Positions 35,403 through 45,479 of a DNA stretch of 64,000 nucleotides are shown piece by piece. This DNA is from Rhypophila decipiens. Lineage: Eukaryota; Ascomycota; Sordariomycetes; Sordariales; Naviculisporaceae. The number at the start of each line of letters is the position of its first letter. The stretch's first letter is position 1. A program made the translations under genes and the position numbers. The notes beneath the pieces are model-generated. The model searched no databases and had not been told where the DNA came from. It saw only the letters and a list, made by a program, of their open reading frames with translations. Location: assembly GCA_033297075.1 (NCBI GenBank), contig MU858083.1:1-64000 (forward strand), written 5' to 3'.

Positions 35403-37163
35403 TCATATCGAGCCTGTGCATTTTCCGGGGTCCGTTAAATCTTTCATGTTGCCGCTCCCTAACAGGTTCAACATCTGTTCGTCCTCGTATTTCTGGGCCA
35501 CGCGACCAAGCTTGGCCCAGCACCGGTCCCTCTCCGGTACATTGAATGGCCGCCCTTTGTACGGCCAGTTCCCCAGAAATTCGGCCAAGACGTGCTCTTC
35601 TCCCACCTTCATCAACCACAGAGTTATCTCGGCCGAGCGCAAAAACTTTTGTTTGTGCTCCTCCTGTGCCGTCGGCAGGGACTGGCAGAAGTCGTGGACG
35701 GCATCTGTCCACGCTTGGGGCTGAGTAGTGTATCCACGTTGCATGACCGAAGCGACGACCTGGAACCGGTCATCCTCCTCCTCGGGTTCATTATCTGCAC
35801 TTTGGTTGGTGGCGGCATCCTTGTTTGCTGTGCTGCTGCTGCCAGCTTGACGTGGTGCCATGTATCTCGGTTCGGTAGGAGCCAGCCCCATTAGGCAGAG
35901 TTCGGCCACGAATTCCACCCCAGGGGCTAGCCGCTCTCGACTTTGTGAGAGGTAGTTGATGATACACGTGTCGTCAGGGAGGCTTGCGGTCTGCGTGTTG
36001 AGGTAGAACTCGGCGCACCAGATATGTGCATACCTGCGCACTGCGTGAAGGTTATGGAGGGTGTTGAGACTGATTTCGGTTTCCGGAAGGGAAAAGGTCT
36101 TGAGTAGTTCCTGGGAAAGCCATAGGAGCGGCTGCCAGTATCGGCTGTCCCACCGCTTCCTGGGCCGTCCTTCCCTGATCCTATACACAGCCTCGACGAA
36201 CTTCTCCTTCTCCGTACCCATGTTCGGAAACATCTTCTCAATCAGATAAAAGGGCAAGGTGCCGGGTACGGGGTGAAAGTCCCGTTGCCACTGGTCCAGG
36301 TTTCGACGCAATTGTGTCTTGACTTCGAGCCTCTCCAGGATAGCGCGCAGGCATCCCGGTGTGTCAGCTTTGATGCCCTGTAACGCGACCAACAACGGAT
36401 CGAGGCCACTAAGATCGAGGCCCGTCATCTGGCTCTCGGGGATAGAGTCAACAAGAGTCTCTAGCAGCTCCCGCGTAGTCCTAATACGTTCATTCTCCGT
36501 CTCGATGCGTCTCCGGTGTACGCGGTGGAGTTGCTCCAACATCAACTCTCCAACCTCGACGTGGCCCTTGATTGCATCAAGGAGCTTATGCTCGGTGATG
36601 GTCAATGCCCCAGACAGGGCTTTGTACTCGAGGTCCTGACTGATACCGGCCCATGCGTCCATCAACACGGACCGGAGTTGAATCTCGAGTTGGTAGCTGG
36701 CATACTTGCCAACGGTACCAGTCGCAGCCCGCTGGTCCTCAGGCCGGAGATGGACCCAGATATGGTCGGCCACATACTGGCCAAACAGGTGTTCGTAGAG
36801 GCCGGGCTCATCTGGCTTCCAATTGCGGTCGAAGGGCCGCACAGCGTCATATTGGAACTTGTCCTTGAGCATATCAATGACTTCCCTTTTCTGGTTTGGG
36901 AAGTAGAGGGCGATTCGTAGGCCGACAAAATCCATTTGATCATCCATGATGGACTTCTCATTTTGGTATTGGCGCATAGTGGTGTGTCTGGCTCGCAGCT
37001 TTTTCCTTAGCGAGGCGTCTGTTTTGACACGGCTGGTGATAATACCCTGCACGCCGATGCTCTCGAGTCCGGCAGTACATATCTTGACTGCGTGGGTCCT
37101 CAACAGCTCCCATTCCGGGCGTTCGTGCTCAAATTTCTTCAGAAAGCTGTCGATGACATCCAT
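35403..37163 (-). CDS. RelA/SpoT-domain protein with long C-terminal helical extension
   Basis: 586 aa from the ATG at 37163; the frame is open to another ATG at 37349 (648 aa), but that extra part is encoded by a pyrimidine-rich leader-like stretch. Residues about 1-190 match RelA/SpoT nucleotidyltransferase folds: SRVKTDASLRKKL (44-56), DFVGLRIALYFPN (78-90) and EIQLRSVLMDAWAGISQDLEY (from 160). The G-loop that normally reads GYRSLH is QYVADH (129-134), keeping only the Tyr and His. Residues about 190-490 are helical, and an acidic linker (about 490-510) precedes a final domain. Bacterial relatives make (p)ppGpp or pyrophosphorylate tRNA; fungal copies are little studied. Activity is uncertain given the changed G-loop. 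It shares a 715-bp upstream region with the CorA-like gene. Confidence 0.75.
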   Translation of the reverse strand: MDVIDSFLKKFEHERPEWELLRTHAVKICTAGLESIGVQGIITSRVKTDASLRKKLRARHTTMRQYQNEKSIMDDQMDFVGLRIALYFPNQKREVIDMLKDKFQYDAVRPFDRNWKPDEPGLYEHLFGQYVADHIWVHLRPEDQRAATGTVGKYASYQLEIQLRSVLMDAWAGISQDLEYKALSGALTITEHKLLDAIKGHVEVGELMLEQLHRVHRRRIETENERIRTTRELLETLVDSIPESQMTGLDLSGLDPLLVALQGIKADTPGCLRAILERLEVKTQLRRNLDQWQRDFHPVPGTLPFYLIEKMFPNMGTEKEKFVEAVYRIREGRPRKRWDSRYWQPLLWLSQELLKTFSLPETEISLNTLHNLHAVRRYAHIWCAEFYLNTQTASLPDDTCIINYLSQSRERLAPGVEFVAELCLMGLAPTEPRYMAPRQAGSSSTANKDAATNQSADNEPEEEDDRFQVVASVMQRGYTTQPQAWTDAVHDFCQSLPTAQEEHKQKFLRSAEITLWLMKVGEEHVLAEFLGNWPYKGRPFNVPERDRCWAKLGRVAQKYEDEQMLNLLGSGNMKDLTDPGKCTGSI

Positions 37164-37878
37164 CCCGGCAATCTGAACGGCTGTAGGCTGGTCTTCGGTC
37201 GCTTCACAGATGGATGAAAGCTCGTATTGCTGAGATGACAACAGAGAAGCCGGGCGATTGTGCTCAAGGAAATGAGAAATGAGGCAAGAAACAAAGAAGC
37301 AAAGAGGAAAACCCAATCGCTTGTGATGCTGACAACCTTGATCTTGCATTAACGCCCAAATCTTGGCCAGCTCCCTCCCGCCTCAATTGGAGGCTTGGCC
37401 ATCAATGTGGGGGAGGCGCATTATTGAATCTCCCCAGCGGCAGGTCACGCCCTGAATAAAAGAGGTGTGCCCGGGAGCAGGGCGCTTCACACAGGAAGCC
37501 CCCCTTTATCTGGGCGACTACAACTTTCCCCGCGTCAAACTCCAAAGCACTGTCTCAAAGCTGAATGGTTGCCTCTTTAACACCCCCTCCAGGATCATGC
37601 ATGATTCTGTTCCGTTGTCAGACACCGCCCCAAAGATGTCACGGTAAATTCCAACCCGTTCTCGTAGAACGTGGACACTGAGGATATAAGTATCTAGTCC
37701 TATAGTCAAGTCCCTCTCTTGGAGCTATATCATGTCCCGAGTTCTTCATCAGTCTGGTTCTATTCAGGTGTTTCTTCACGATTGGCGCTACTATTATCAC
37801 GGCCAGGTTGACATAACATTTTCGGCGCGGACAGCCACCGAGCCTGGAAAGGTATCATAGCTAGAGCTTGTTTCAAAG
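37164..37878. other. divergent promoter region, RelA/SpoT / CorA-like
   Basis: The first 186 bp on the RelA/SpoT side are open in frame with it and could be coding if the upper ATG is used. The remainder has no recognisable gene, repeat or TATA box. Confidence 0.4.
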
Positions 37879-39606
37879 ATGACCTGGAGCTACGCCGCTT
37901 CGGTTGAAGCCAGGTGCGCTCGGAATCCCTCTCTTCAATCGCTCCATAACTTCCTTTCAGCGCCGCAACCACCCAGCAGCACACCGGCGCGCATCGTTTC
38001 GCTCGATATTTTCACCGGGCCCAACTCAGAGACACACTTTTCACGGAGAGATGTGTCTCCGTCGCGACTGGGACAAGAGTTCCGGGACGACCATGACGAA
38101 ATCCAACTGGGGCAGGAACATGTAGGGGTGGAAAGGCAACAGCAGCGTGGCCAGATTCTGTTCATTGAGAACATTACCAGGGAAATAATCAACATCCTCG
38201 GAGCCAACCTCGCCATCAATCCCATGTTCTTCGCGGGCCATCTCCATTCGGCCTGGAGACAAGTAGAAATCCAGTCGCCCAAGTTTTGCGAGCTGCCGTC
38301 GTCCAGCAAAGGACAGAGCTTTGCCACCTTTTGTTATCATCAGAGCCTCAGATTCCCGGAGCTGGACAACGATAGTCGGGACTACAAGCTGGTACCCACT
38401 ACTTCGAATGTCCCACGCAAGGTAATTGTGTTTCCGGGTGAGAAGGGGCGCCGAGTTGGCCTGGCGCAGCATTGCTGCTCGGTCCTTGTGGCAGAAGAGA
38501 CCAGGAAGACCAAGGGATGGCTGGGTGAGTCAACGTCTTTGATCTTTTGATTCTGGGTGGAATGATAAGTATGCTAACGATATTGTCCTCCTTTCTTTTT
38601 AGGGGTGGTGTTGGTCGACCCTCCCACGACAGATAAATACCTGTCATTACGACCGCACCAACAAACAGCTCTCATCAATACCCCCAGCGAGCCCCTTTTC
38701 GGGAGGACCGAAGACTTTCACGCCGCCACGACCAAAGACGACATGACGGAAATCGCAGCCATCAATGGACAGTCGGCTTGCAATCGCAACAATAACAACA
38801 AGAACAAGCAGTCGGTACTCGATGATCTGCTGGAATCTTGGCAGCATCTCCCCGACGACCTAGACGCGTCCCAGCCAACCATCACCCTTCGAGCCCTCTC
38901 TTATTACCCCCTTCGCCTTATCGCCGCGGAATGGGTGAGCTACCTCGCCCTGATGTGCTTCTGCCTACGACAGTATGACAGCCCGCCCTCTCCAGATGGG
39001 GGAGCGGCTCTAGGGGTTGAACCGACCATTATCAGTCGAGAAACAACAACCTCGCGGGATCTAGATCGGATCAATTCGGCCCTGGTCTCGATATCCTCGT
39101 GGCCACGACGTGTCAGCTCGTCGACCATCAGTCTCCGCAAGTGCGTCTCCTTCATCAAACGCCACGACGGCGATAACAACAACACAGCCACTACCACTAC
39201 TGCTACTAGCCACTGGGCATCCCTCCTAGACGATTACGAGCACCTGACCAGCAGCCTCATCCAGCAGGGCAAGCAGCTCGAGGCCGCGGTGCCCCTGGTG
39301 ACGGGGTACCTCCAGCTGGCCGAGAGCCGCCGGGCCAGCTTGGAGACGAAAGACGTGTCGAGGCTGACGCTCCTCGCCTTTGTGTTTATACCCCTAAGTT
39401 TTGTGTCTAGCTTGTTCAGCATGAATCCCGACATCAGCCCCGGCGGGCCAAGGTTCTGGTTGTATTTCGCCGTGGCCTTGCCCGTGGTCGTCCTCGCGCT
39501 GCTGCTTTCGAGGCGGACGACGACTTGGTATCGCGTGTACGCGTGGCTGAGGGGGGTCCGTCCCTTTTCGTCAAGGGGGTGTGGTTCTAATAGTGGTCAA
39601 TTTTGA
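37879..39606 (+). CDS. CorA-like membrane protein (fungal)
   Basis: Two exons, 37879-38524 and 38603-39606, with a 78-nt intron (gtgagt...tttttag), give 549 aa. The N-terminal soluble region contains LGANLAINPMFFAGHLHSAW, a pattern seen in fungal CorA-like proteins. The C-terminus has two membrane spans, TLLAFVFIPLSFVSSLFSMN and FWLYFAVALPVVVLALLLS, arranged as in CorA/ZntB transporters. The GMN signature that ends the first span in true CorA channels is SMN here, as in many fungal relatives, so Mg2+ transport cannot be assumed. An Asn/Thr-rich loop (NNNTATTTTATS) lies before the spans. Divergent from the RelA/SpoT gene and convergent with the 900-aa gene, with 199 bp between stops. Confidence 0.8.
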
Positions 39607-39805
39607 GGAGAGTGTCCCAAGTTTTTAATCTTGCCTTATTTCTCTTAGTAGCTAGCCCTCTTGAACGTTGACAAGTACCTGATATACATACCCACATAGT
39701 TTGTTGCGAAAACTAATTATTCTAGAGCACATTGTAAGAAATTGCCCGGCATGCAGGCACCCTTACTTGTCTTGTTACTGTCAAACAACTCCAAGTCTTT
39801 TTCTT

Positions 39806-42508
39806 TCAGCCAAAACTTCTCTCTATTACATATCCAACCTCATCCAACTCGTCCGTATACTCGCTGTAGTCAAAATCCCCATTGGCGCGGGAATCATGAA
39901 TGACAATCCTGCCGCCTAACGGATAACAACACGAGATGCCGAATACCAACCACCCAGGATCATCCAAGCCTCGCAAGACGGTGATGATCCGAACACCCGA
40001 GGTATTGAACCTTCCAAGGGCAAGCAGGTTTGTCTTGTCCAGATGGAGAACCTTCGGTCTGGTGCCACCAGTGGCAGCTGCTTCTTTTCCTGCAAGCTTC
40101 TCCTCGTCGCCACTACCCTCAGCAGGTTCGTGCAAGTGGCGAAAGCTAGTCGAGTGGCTGAGCAGCAAGCCCGTCAGTACATAAACCGGGTCAAAGTCGG
40201 ACACGAAATGCCCACCGAACCAGGCGCAAAATACGACGTAGGTAGGTTCGTGGTGGCACGGCTCGACCGTGATAACGATGTCTCCAAAAAGCTTCTTCTT
40301 CTTCTTCTTGTTATTGCCTTCTTCTTCTTCTTCTTCTTCTTCTTCTTCTTCTTCTTCTTCCTCTTGTCCTCCAGGAAGCACGTATTCATCGTCAGTATCG
40401 TAATCTTCCTCCAGGTCCGTATGCGAATAGGTGTTGGCAAGCTTTTGTCGGTGAACCGTCCCCGAGGAGCCGGGATAGAGGTAGGAATAGCCCTGGACAA
40501 GGCCCGAGATGGGGTCCCGCGGGAGCATGGGCAGAGCGCCTCGCCATAGAGACAAGAGACGGGCATCTGGTCCGGCGGCGGCGGTGGTGCCAAAGTAGCG
40601 ACGGGTAAACTGCAACGGGTCCCGGACCACGTCGAAGAGGACACAACAGTGCGGCGCCACGATCCCCAGCGCGTCATTGGCGTTGTACGTGCTGGGGGAG
40701 AAGCCGCCCCAGACGCTGGCTGCCGTCTGGAGGAGGTGCAGAGAACTGAGCCCGTTCTTGGAAAAGGCCGAGATGACGAGGGTGTGGAGGAGACCACCCT
40801 GGGTGCCTAGAAATGGCGCGAGTGCGGCAGGGTGCAGAGCGTAGATTTCTGTGGTGTCGGTGGTCCGGCCGATGGTGTTGTGCAGGAATTGGATCGACAT
40901 GGCAAGCACCGCGAAGTGCATGGCCTTGTCAAGCTGAGACTGCCTAGAACTACTATCGTCGTCGCCACCCTGGTCGTCGTCATATCTGCCGCCGCCGCGA
41001 GTGTCCCCCTTGATCTCGCTAGAGTCTTCTTCTCGCTCCCACATAGTGCGACTCTGCCCCCAGCGACTAGCTGGGCCCTCCTCTTCATCCTTGGTCAGAA
41101 AAGGAGTGTAGTCCGTGAAGGCGTAGTAGTCATGAACCAGACGTGCCACAGCTCGGGCAACTGGCCGCAATCGGCGATCAGCCTTTAACAGGGATTGATA
41201 CAGTGGCAGGGCTTCGGGAGGGAGGTCGGCGGCGGCGGCGGCATGTGCTTGTTGAAGCTTGAAGCTGGGCATGCAGTACGTTCGATCTTCATGATGTCGA
41301 CTTGAGCTTTGCACGTTGAACCAGTAAAACGTGTTGGCACATTCCAAGGCCTTTGACCACAGGCCGAGCAGCTCAGCTTTCTCATCGCCCGCAGCTGTTT
41401 CGGCGCCGATCTGGCCTCGGAAGCCCACACTCTCAGCAATGGCCATGGCGATTTCCGACTCTCCTCCAAAGATGATTGTTGTAGACGCTGGTTTGTTGAT
41501 GTTCCCCATGTCCTCCTGGTCCAGCTCTCTGTCTTGCCACATGTTGTCATCGCTGGGGCCACTTTTCTTGTAGCGAAGGATGCTGCAGACGTGCTGCGGC
41601 GGCTGGATCAGCCAGAGCCGAATCAAGAAGCACGTTTTTCGTACGTTGGGATTCTCCACAGCCACGGGGAGGAACTTGGAGCCCCTCCTTGAGATGCATT
41701 CAACTACCACGTTGGCACCGTTGGCAGCCGCGGCCAGGCCAATATACGCAGCTGTGACGTAGAGGGTATTGTGGATTCTGGCCCATCCTTCAGTATCTTG
41801 TTTCGGAGGCAGCCCAAACGCTCCCCTTGTGTGCTCGTTCATGGTCTCTTCCACTGATGGTGACCCCAGCAGCTCCCCGATCAGGCTCAAGGTGGCCTGA
41901 TCACGTTTGCCAGCGGTGAAGCTTTGTTTGTCTTTGCTATTGATATCGCCAGAGATACCACCAGATGCGTGAAGCTCCGTCATGTGCAAGATGGTGCGGC
42001 AGTAGACGTCCGAGTTTCGGTTGGCGTCGAGGCACGACGTGACAAAGGCCGTGACATGGGGTCTGAACCCGTACGGAAGCTCGGGCTTGTTGTGCTCGTC
42101 GGGTATGTCGACAACGGTTCCAAGGTTGCCAGCAAGCAGCAATTCCAGCATCCTGACTATGCTTGGCGGGGTCTCGCTGAACTGGCAGCAAAGGACGACC
42201 AAGGTGGCCAGCCCAGACAGCTTGGACTTGTCGACGTCTTTCATCGTGTACGGTACGTGGACCTTTCTCATGTTCTCTCCTAGGATGACTGCTGAACGGA
42301 CAAAGTCAATGTCGTGGAGCCAGACAGGGAGATGGTGGGTCGTGAGATTGAAAGCGGACTGCACCGAGTCGAAGAGGCGGCTATATTGGGTTCGGGTCAT
42401 GATTGAGCCGCAAATCTTGCCCACCGTGGTCGCGGCAGCCGTCTCCCTGAGACTGAAGCTCACACCTGCGAGTCCCCAGCTACCCTGGTTGAGGCGGTCA
42501 AGTGCCAT
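39806..42508 (-). CDS. large protein of unknown function, paralogue pair member 1
   Basis: 900 aa without introns, starting at the ATG at 42508. I recognise no known domain. It is homologous along its length to the divergent neighbour at 42954: VRSAVILGENMRKVHVPYTM against TRSAVIRGARMRSIEVPRIM, KLSGLATLVVLCCQFSE against KLSGLAMLVVLSCRYSE, ALPMLPRDP against SMPMLPRDP, and a C-terminal VVFCAWFGGHFVSDF against GVFCFWHRGNLVCEF. Two Ala-rich hydrophobic helices (VTAAYIGLAAAANGANVVVE) are conserved. A poly-Glu tract encoded by a CTT/GAA repeat (40316-40365) followed by a poly-Lys tract sits in the C-terminal third. Function unknown; no signal peptide. Confidence 0.75.
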   Translation of the reverse strand: MALDRLNQGSWGLAGVSFSLRETAAATTVGKICGSIMTRTQYSRLFDSVQSAFNLTTHHLPVWLHDIDFVRSAVILGENMRKVHVPYTMKDVDKSKLSGLATLVVLCCQFSETPPSIVRMLELLLAGNLGTVVDIPDEHNKPELPYGFRPHVTAFVTSCLDANRNSDVYCRTILHMTELHASGGISGDINSKDKQSFTAGKRDQATLSLIGELLGSPSVEETMNEHTRGAFGLPPKQDTEGWARIHNTLYVTAAYIGLAAAANGANVVVECISRRGSKFLPVAVENPNVRKTCFLIRLWLIQPPQHVCSILRYKKSGPSDDNMWQDRELDQEDMGNINKPASTTIIFGGESEIAMAIAESVGFRGQIGAETAAGDEKAELLGLWSKALECANTFYWFNVQSSSRHHEDRTYCMPSFKLQQAHAAAAADLPPEALPLYQSLLKADRRLRPVARAVARLVHDYYAFTDYTPFLTKDEEEGPASRWGQSRTMWEREEDSSEIKGDTRGGGRYDDDQGGDDDSSSRQSQLDKAMHFAVLAMSIQFLHNTIGRTTDTTEIYALHPAALAPFLGTQGGLLHTLVISAFSKNGLSSLHLLQTAASVWGGFSPSTYNANDALGIVAPHCCVLFDVVRDPLQFTRRYFGTTAAAGPDARLLSLWRGALPMLPRDPISGLVQGYSYLYPGSSGTVHRQKLANTYSHTDLEEDYDTDDEYVLPGGQEEEEEEEEEEEEEEEGNNKKKKKKLFGDIVITVEPCHHEPTYVVFCAWFGGHFVSDFDPVYVLTGLLLSHSTSFRHLHEPAEGSGDEEKLAGKEAAATGGTRPKVLHLDKTNLLALGRFNTSGVRIITVLRGLDDPGWLVFGISCCYPLGGRIVIHDSRANGDFDYSEYTDELDEVGYVIERSFG
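40316..40365. repeat. (CTT)n trinucleotide repeat coding poly-Glu
   Basis: About 15 nearly perfect CTT units on the plus strand encode consecutive glutamates in the minus-strand protein. A related CTT run just upstream (40294-40312) encodes lysine-rich sequence. Such repeats are prone to length change, so protein length probably varies between strains. Confidence 0.85.
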
Positions 42509-42953
42509 GATGGCCCTATTTCATCAGAATCTGGCAGAACTAAGAGGAAGAAGAGCTTCCTAGGGCAATCAGAAAGGATGAAGATTTCTTAACGACCACA
42601 GCTTTTCCTTCCATCTTTCAGTTGATGTGGGATGAGTGCGGGGAAAAGTGCACATTTGGGTGCCCGACGCCCGCGGCCCGACACGTAATGTTATCATTCA
42701 GCTTGAGGTTAGGTTGTTAGCTTTGAGACTCCCCGCCATTAAAGGGAAGCCCTCATGCAGTGTACCCTCCAAGATTACGGTCTCAGCTGCAGTCTGTCCT
42801 GTCGCCGACAAAGATGCTATCCAGCAATGATAAAAGGGTTATATCTAGTATTGCGTTCCATAGTACCCAGCCGGCCTCATTCCCCCGTTTCCCTCCCATC
42901 TCAATCTTCTCTCCTTCACACAATTTCGTCACCATTTACTGCAGCCCGACACA
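42509..42953. other. divergent promoter of the paralogue pair
   Basis: 445 bp between two head-to-head paralogous genes. It contains pyrimidine-rich leader sequence on the plus-strand side (about 42885-42950). No clear TATA box or internal palindrome was seen. Confidence 0.45.
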
Positions 42954-45395
42954 ATGGATATTTCCGCCAGGTCAGCTTGGGGCACCATCCAAGGCGTCCG
43001 TCTCGAACTGGACGAAATATCAACAGCGGCTGCCATCGCCAAGCACTCGGGTTCCATCTTCAGCTGCAAGGAGAACACCAACCTCCTAGATGCCATCGAA
43101 AAGGCTCTCGACATCCGAATCCACGGCATTCCGTTCTGGCTAAAGGAAATCGAGCTGACGCGATCGGCCGTCATCCGCGGGGCACGGATGCGCAGTATCG
43201 AGGTGCCCCGCATCATGGAGGAGCTCGACGTGTACAAGTTATCCGGGCTGGCAATGCTGGTGGTTTTGTCTTGCCGCTACAGCGAAGACGACGCAACCAT
43301 GACCAAGATGGTTGAGATGCTGATTGCTGGGAAGCTTGGCAACGTTTTCAAGGTTGATCTGGATTGTTCTCCATCGCTCCCATATACGTTCAGGGGCCAC
43401 ATTGGTGCCTTCATTGCCTCGTGCGTGGACGCGGACCGGGATTCCGATGTGTCCCGGCGGGCTAGCGGGTGGATGAGCCAGCTATCTACGTTTGGTGATC
43501 TAGGAGACGGATGGACGCCCAGGGAGTTGTTGCAGCGGCGGCAACAGGCGAGCATAGACCTGGTTGGCGAGTTGTTGGGAACTGCGGGCGCTGATGAAGC
43601 AGTCAAGCACGAGCATGACGGTGTGCCGGCTTGTACATGGGGAAGGGTACACAACACGCTCCATCTGACATGTGCCTACATCGCGCTCGCAGCTGCTGCC
43701 CACGGCGCTTTGATACTCGTCGAATGTGTCACCGCTAGTGGTTCCCGGTTCTTTCCAGCCGATCCGGGCCCTGAGGAGCACAAGTCGAGATTTCTCGTTC
43801 GGCTATGGTTGACCCAGCCTCCAGAGCACATTCGGGGTATCTTGCGACATAGTGAGCATGAGAACAAGGATGCCGCCGCCGCCGCTAGGGGGGACCCCGA
43901 GAATAACAACGTAATCGTTGTGGGTGGAACGCTTGAGATAGCCACCTGGGTTGCAAGGAAGCTCCATTATCGATGCAAGTCCTCCGCAGCCGCCGCCAGT
44001 CTAGACGAATCCGTGGCCTTGTCCGAGCTGTGGAAACGCGGCGTCGCATATGGGAGAAAGATGCGGTGGACTACCAGAAGAACGCTTACAACCAAGAACC
44101 ATGGAACTCTCCTCCTGGCCCTAGAGTCAGGGGGGCCAGACTCGGGAAGCACCATCGTATCCACTCCGGAGGTGGCATCGCTGTCGAGAGCCCTCGTAGG
44201 CGCGGATAAGCGCCTCCGTCCACTGGCCACCGTTGCCGCGAGCATAGTGCATGAATCCTATGGGCTGTCGGATTATTCCTCGCTCCTCTCGCCGTCAGGG
44301 AATGATGCTCCTCTTGGCACCAGAAGTACTACCATTGGAGAATCAGAAGCTATCCAAGCCATGTACTTTGTGATAACCGCCATCTCAATCGAGGCTCTGC
44401 GGTGCGCCATAAACCCAGCGGTCGGCGACACTACAGATAGCTACGCGCTCAACCTCGCGACGCTGGACAGCGGGACCAGAGCCACTGGGAACCTCCACAA
44501 CCTGGTCCGCTCGGCTCTGAATGAGGGCACCGCACCGCACCACGTCCTCTGCGCCGCAGCCACAGTCTGGGGTGGAGCCCAGTTGTTGTTCAGCGACATC
44601 AGCAGTGGCAGCAGCAGCAGTGGCAGCAGCAGCAACTCGCTATTGCAACCACCAGCAGCAGACCACATGCTAGGGATCATCGGACCACGATGTACAGTCA
44701 TCTGGGACATGGTCCGCGACCCACTGGCCTTTGTCGGCGAGGACAGGACCGATCGGCTCATATCCATCTGGCGCGGATCTATGCCCATGCTACCGCGAGA
44801 CCCCAGAACCAACTGCGTCTATGGAGGAGCAGCAGCAGCAGCAGCACCGACCGAGCTGGGACCCGATGATGTCCCCAAGAAGAAGACTGCCGAGGTCAAG
44901 GGTCCCATGGTCGTTACCTTTGAGCCGTTTGATCGAGAGGCCACAAGGGGTGTCTTTTGCTTCTGGCACCGAGGCAATCTCGTGTGCGAGTTTGCACCCC
45001 AGGCAATATTCACGACGGTGCTATCCGGGTCGACCGCCCACATGGCGTCCAAGCAGATGGGTGGCAGCGGTGGTGGTGGTGGTGGTGGTGGTGGTGGCAG
45101 CATCATGCCCCAGAAAAATCGGCCAAAGGTCAAGAAATTTGTGGAGCTGGAGAAGGCTGACTTGCTTGATATGGCCCCCGGTGGGTTTCGAGCCACGAGA
45201 GGGGCCGGCGTGGTAATCAAGGGGCTAGGACGAGACCCGGCGTGGGCCATGTTTGCCCTTGGAAGTGCTTCGGGTCCGTCGACCAGCAGTCATCACTTAC
45301 TGATGCACATTGATAGAGGTGACCCAAGTGAATTTCGGATTGATGAGTTTGGGAAGATTGGAAATGATGGACAGGTGGTTGTGTTGATCGGCTAG
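42954..45395 (+). CDS. large protein of unknown function, paralogue pair member 2
   Basis: 813 aa without introns from the ATG in acaATGgat. Same family as the divergent 900-aa gene, with collinear conserved blocks over most of the length: KLSGLAMLVVLSC near residue 95, GRVHNTLHLTCAYIALAAAA near 230, RFLVRLWLTQPPEHIRGILR near 280, AAATVWGG near 540, WRGSMPMLPRDP near 605. It lacks the poly-Glu tract but has its own low-complexity tracts: a Ser/Gly run (SSGSSSSGSSSN) near residue 550 and poly-Gly from a GGT repeat at 45068-45099. No known domain, signal peptide or clear membrane span was recognised. Confidence 0.75.
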   Translation: MDISARSAWGTIQGVRLELDEISTAAAIAKHSGSIFSCKENTNLLDAIEKALDIRIHGIPFWLKEIELTRSAVIRGARMRSIEVPRIMEELDVYKLSGLAMLVVLSCRYSEDDATMTKMVEMLIAGKLGNVFKVDLDCSPSLPYTFRGHIGAFIASCVDADRDSDVSRRASGWMSQLSTFGDLGDGWTPRELLQRRQQASIDLVGELLGTAGADEAVKHEHDGVPACTWGRVHNTLHLTCAYIALAAAAHGALILVECVTASGSRFFPADPGPEEHKSRFLVRLWLTQPPEHIRGILRHSEHENKDAAAAARGDPENNNVIVVGGTLEIATWVARKLHYRCKSSAAAASLDESVALSELWKRGVAYGRKMRWTTRRTLTTKNHGTLLLALESGGPDSGSTIVSTPEVASLSRALVGADKRLRPLATVAASIVHESYGLSDYSSLLSPSGNDAPLGTRSTTIGESEAIQAMYFVITAISIEALRCAINPAVGDTTDSYALNLATLDSGTRATGNLHNLVRSALNEGTAPHHVLCAAATVWGGAQLLFSDISSGSSSSGSSSNSLLQPPAADHMLGIIGPRCTVIWDMVRDPLAFVGEDRTDRLISIWRGSMPMLPRDPRTNCVYGGAAAAAAPTELGPDDVPKKKTAEVKGPMVVTFEPFDREATRGVFCFWHRGNLVCEFAPQAIFTTVLSGSTAHMASKQMGGSGGGGGGGGGGSIMPQKNRPKVKKFVELEKADLLDMAPGGFRATRGAGVVIKGLGRDPAWAMFALGSASGPSTSSHHLLMHIDRGDPSEFRIDEFGKIGNDGQVVVLIG
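45068..45099 (+). repeat. (GGT)n repeat coding poly-Gly
   Basis: About ten GGT units encode a glycine run in the C-terminal part of the 813-aa protein; likely length-variable. Confidence 0.8.
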
Positions 45396-45479
45396 GAAAG
45401 AACTTGGAAGAGTCGCGCTTAGAGGTGTGAGAGGCACCTCGTCCTACTTGATATTTAGGAGAAGAAATACGTATACTAT

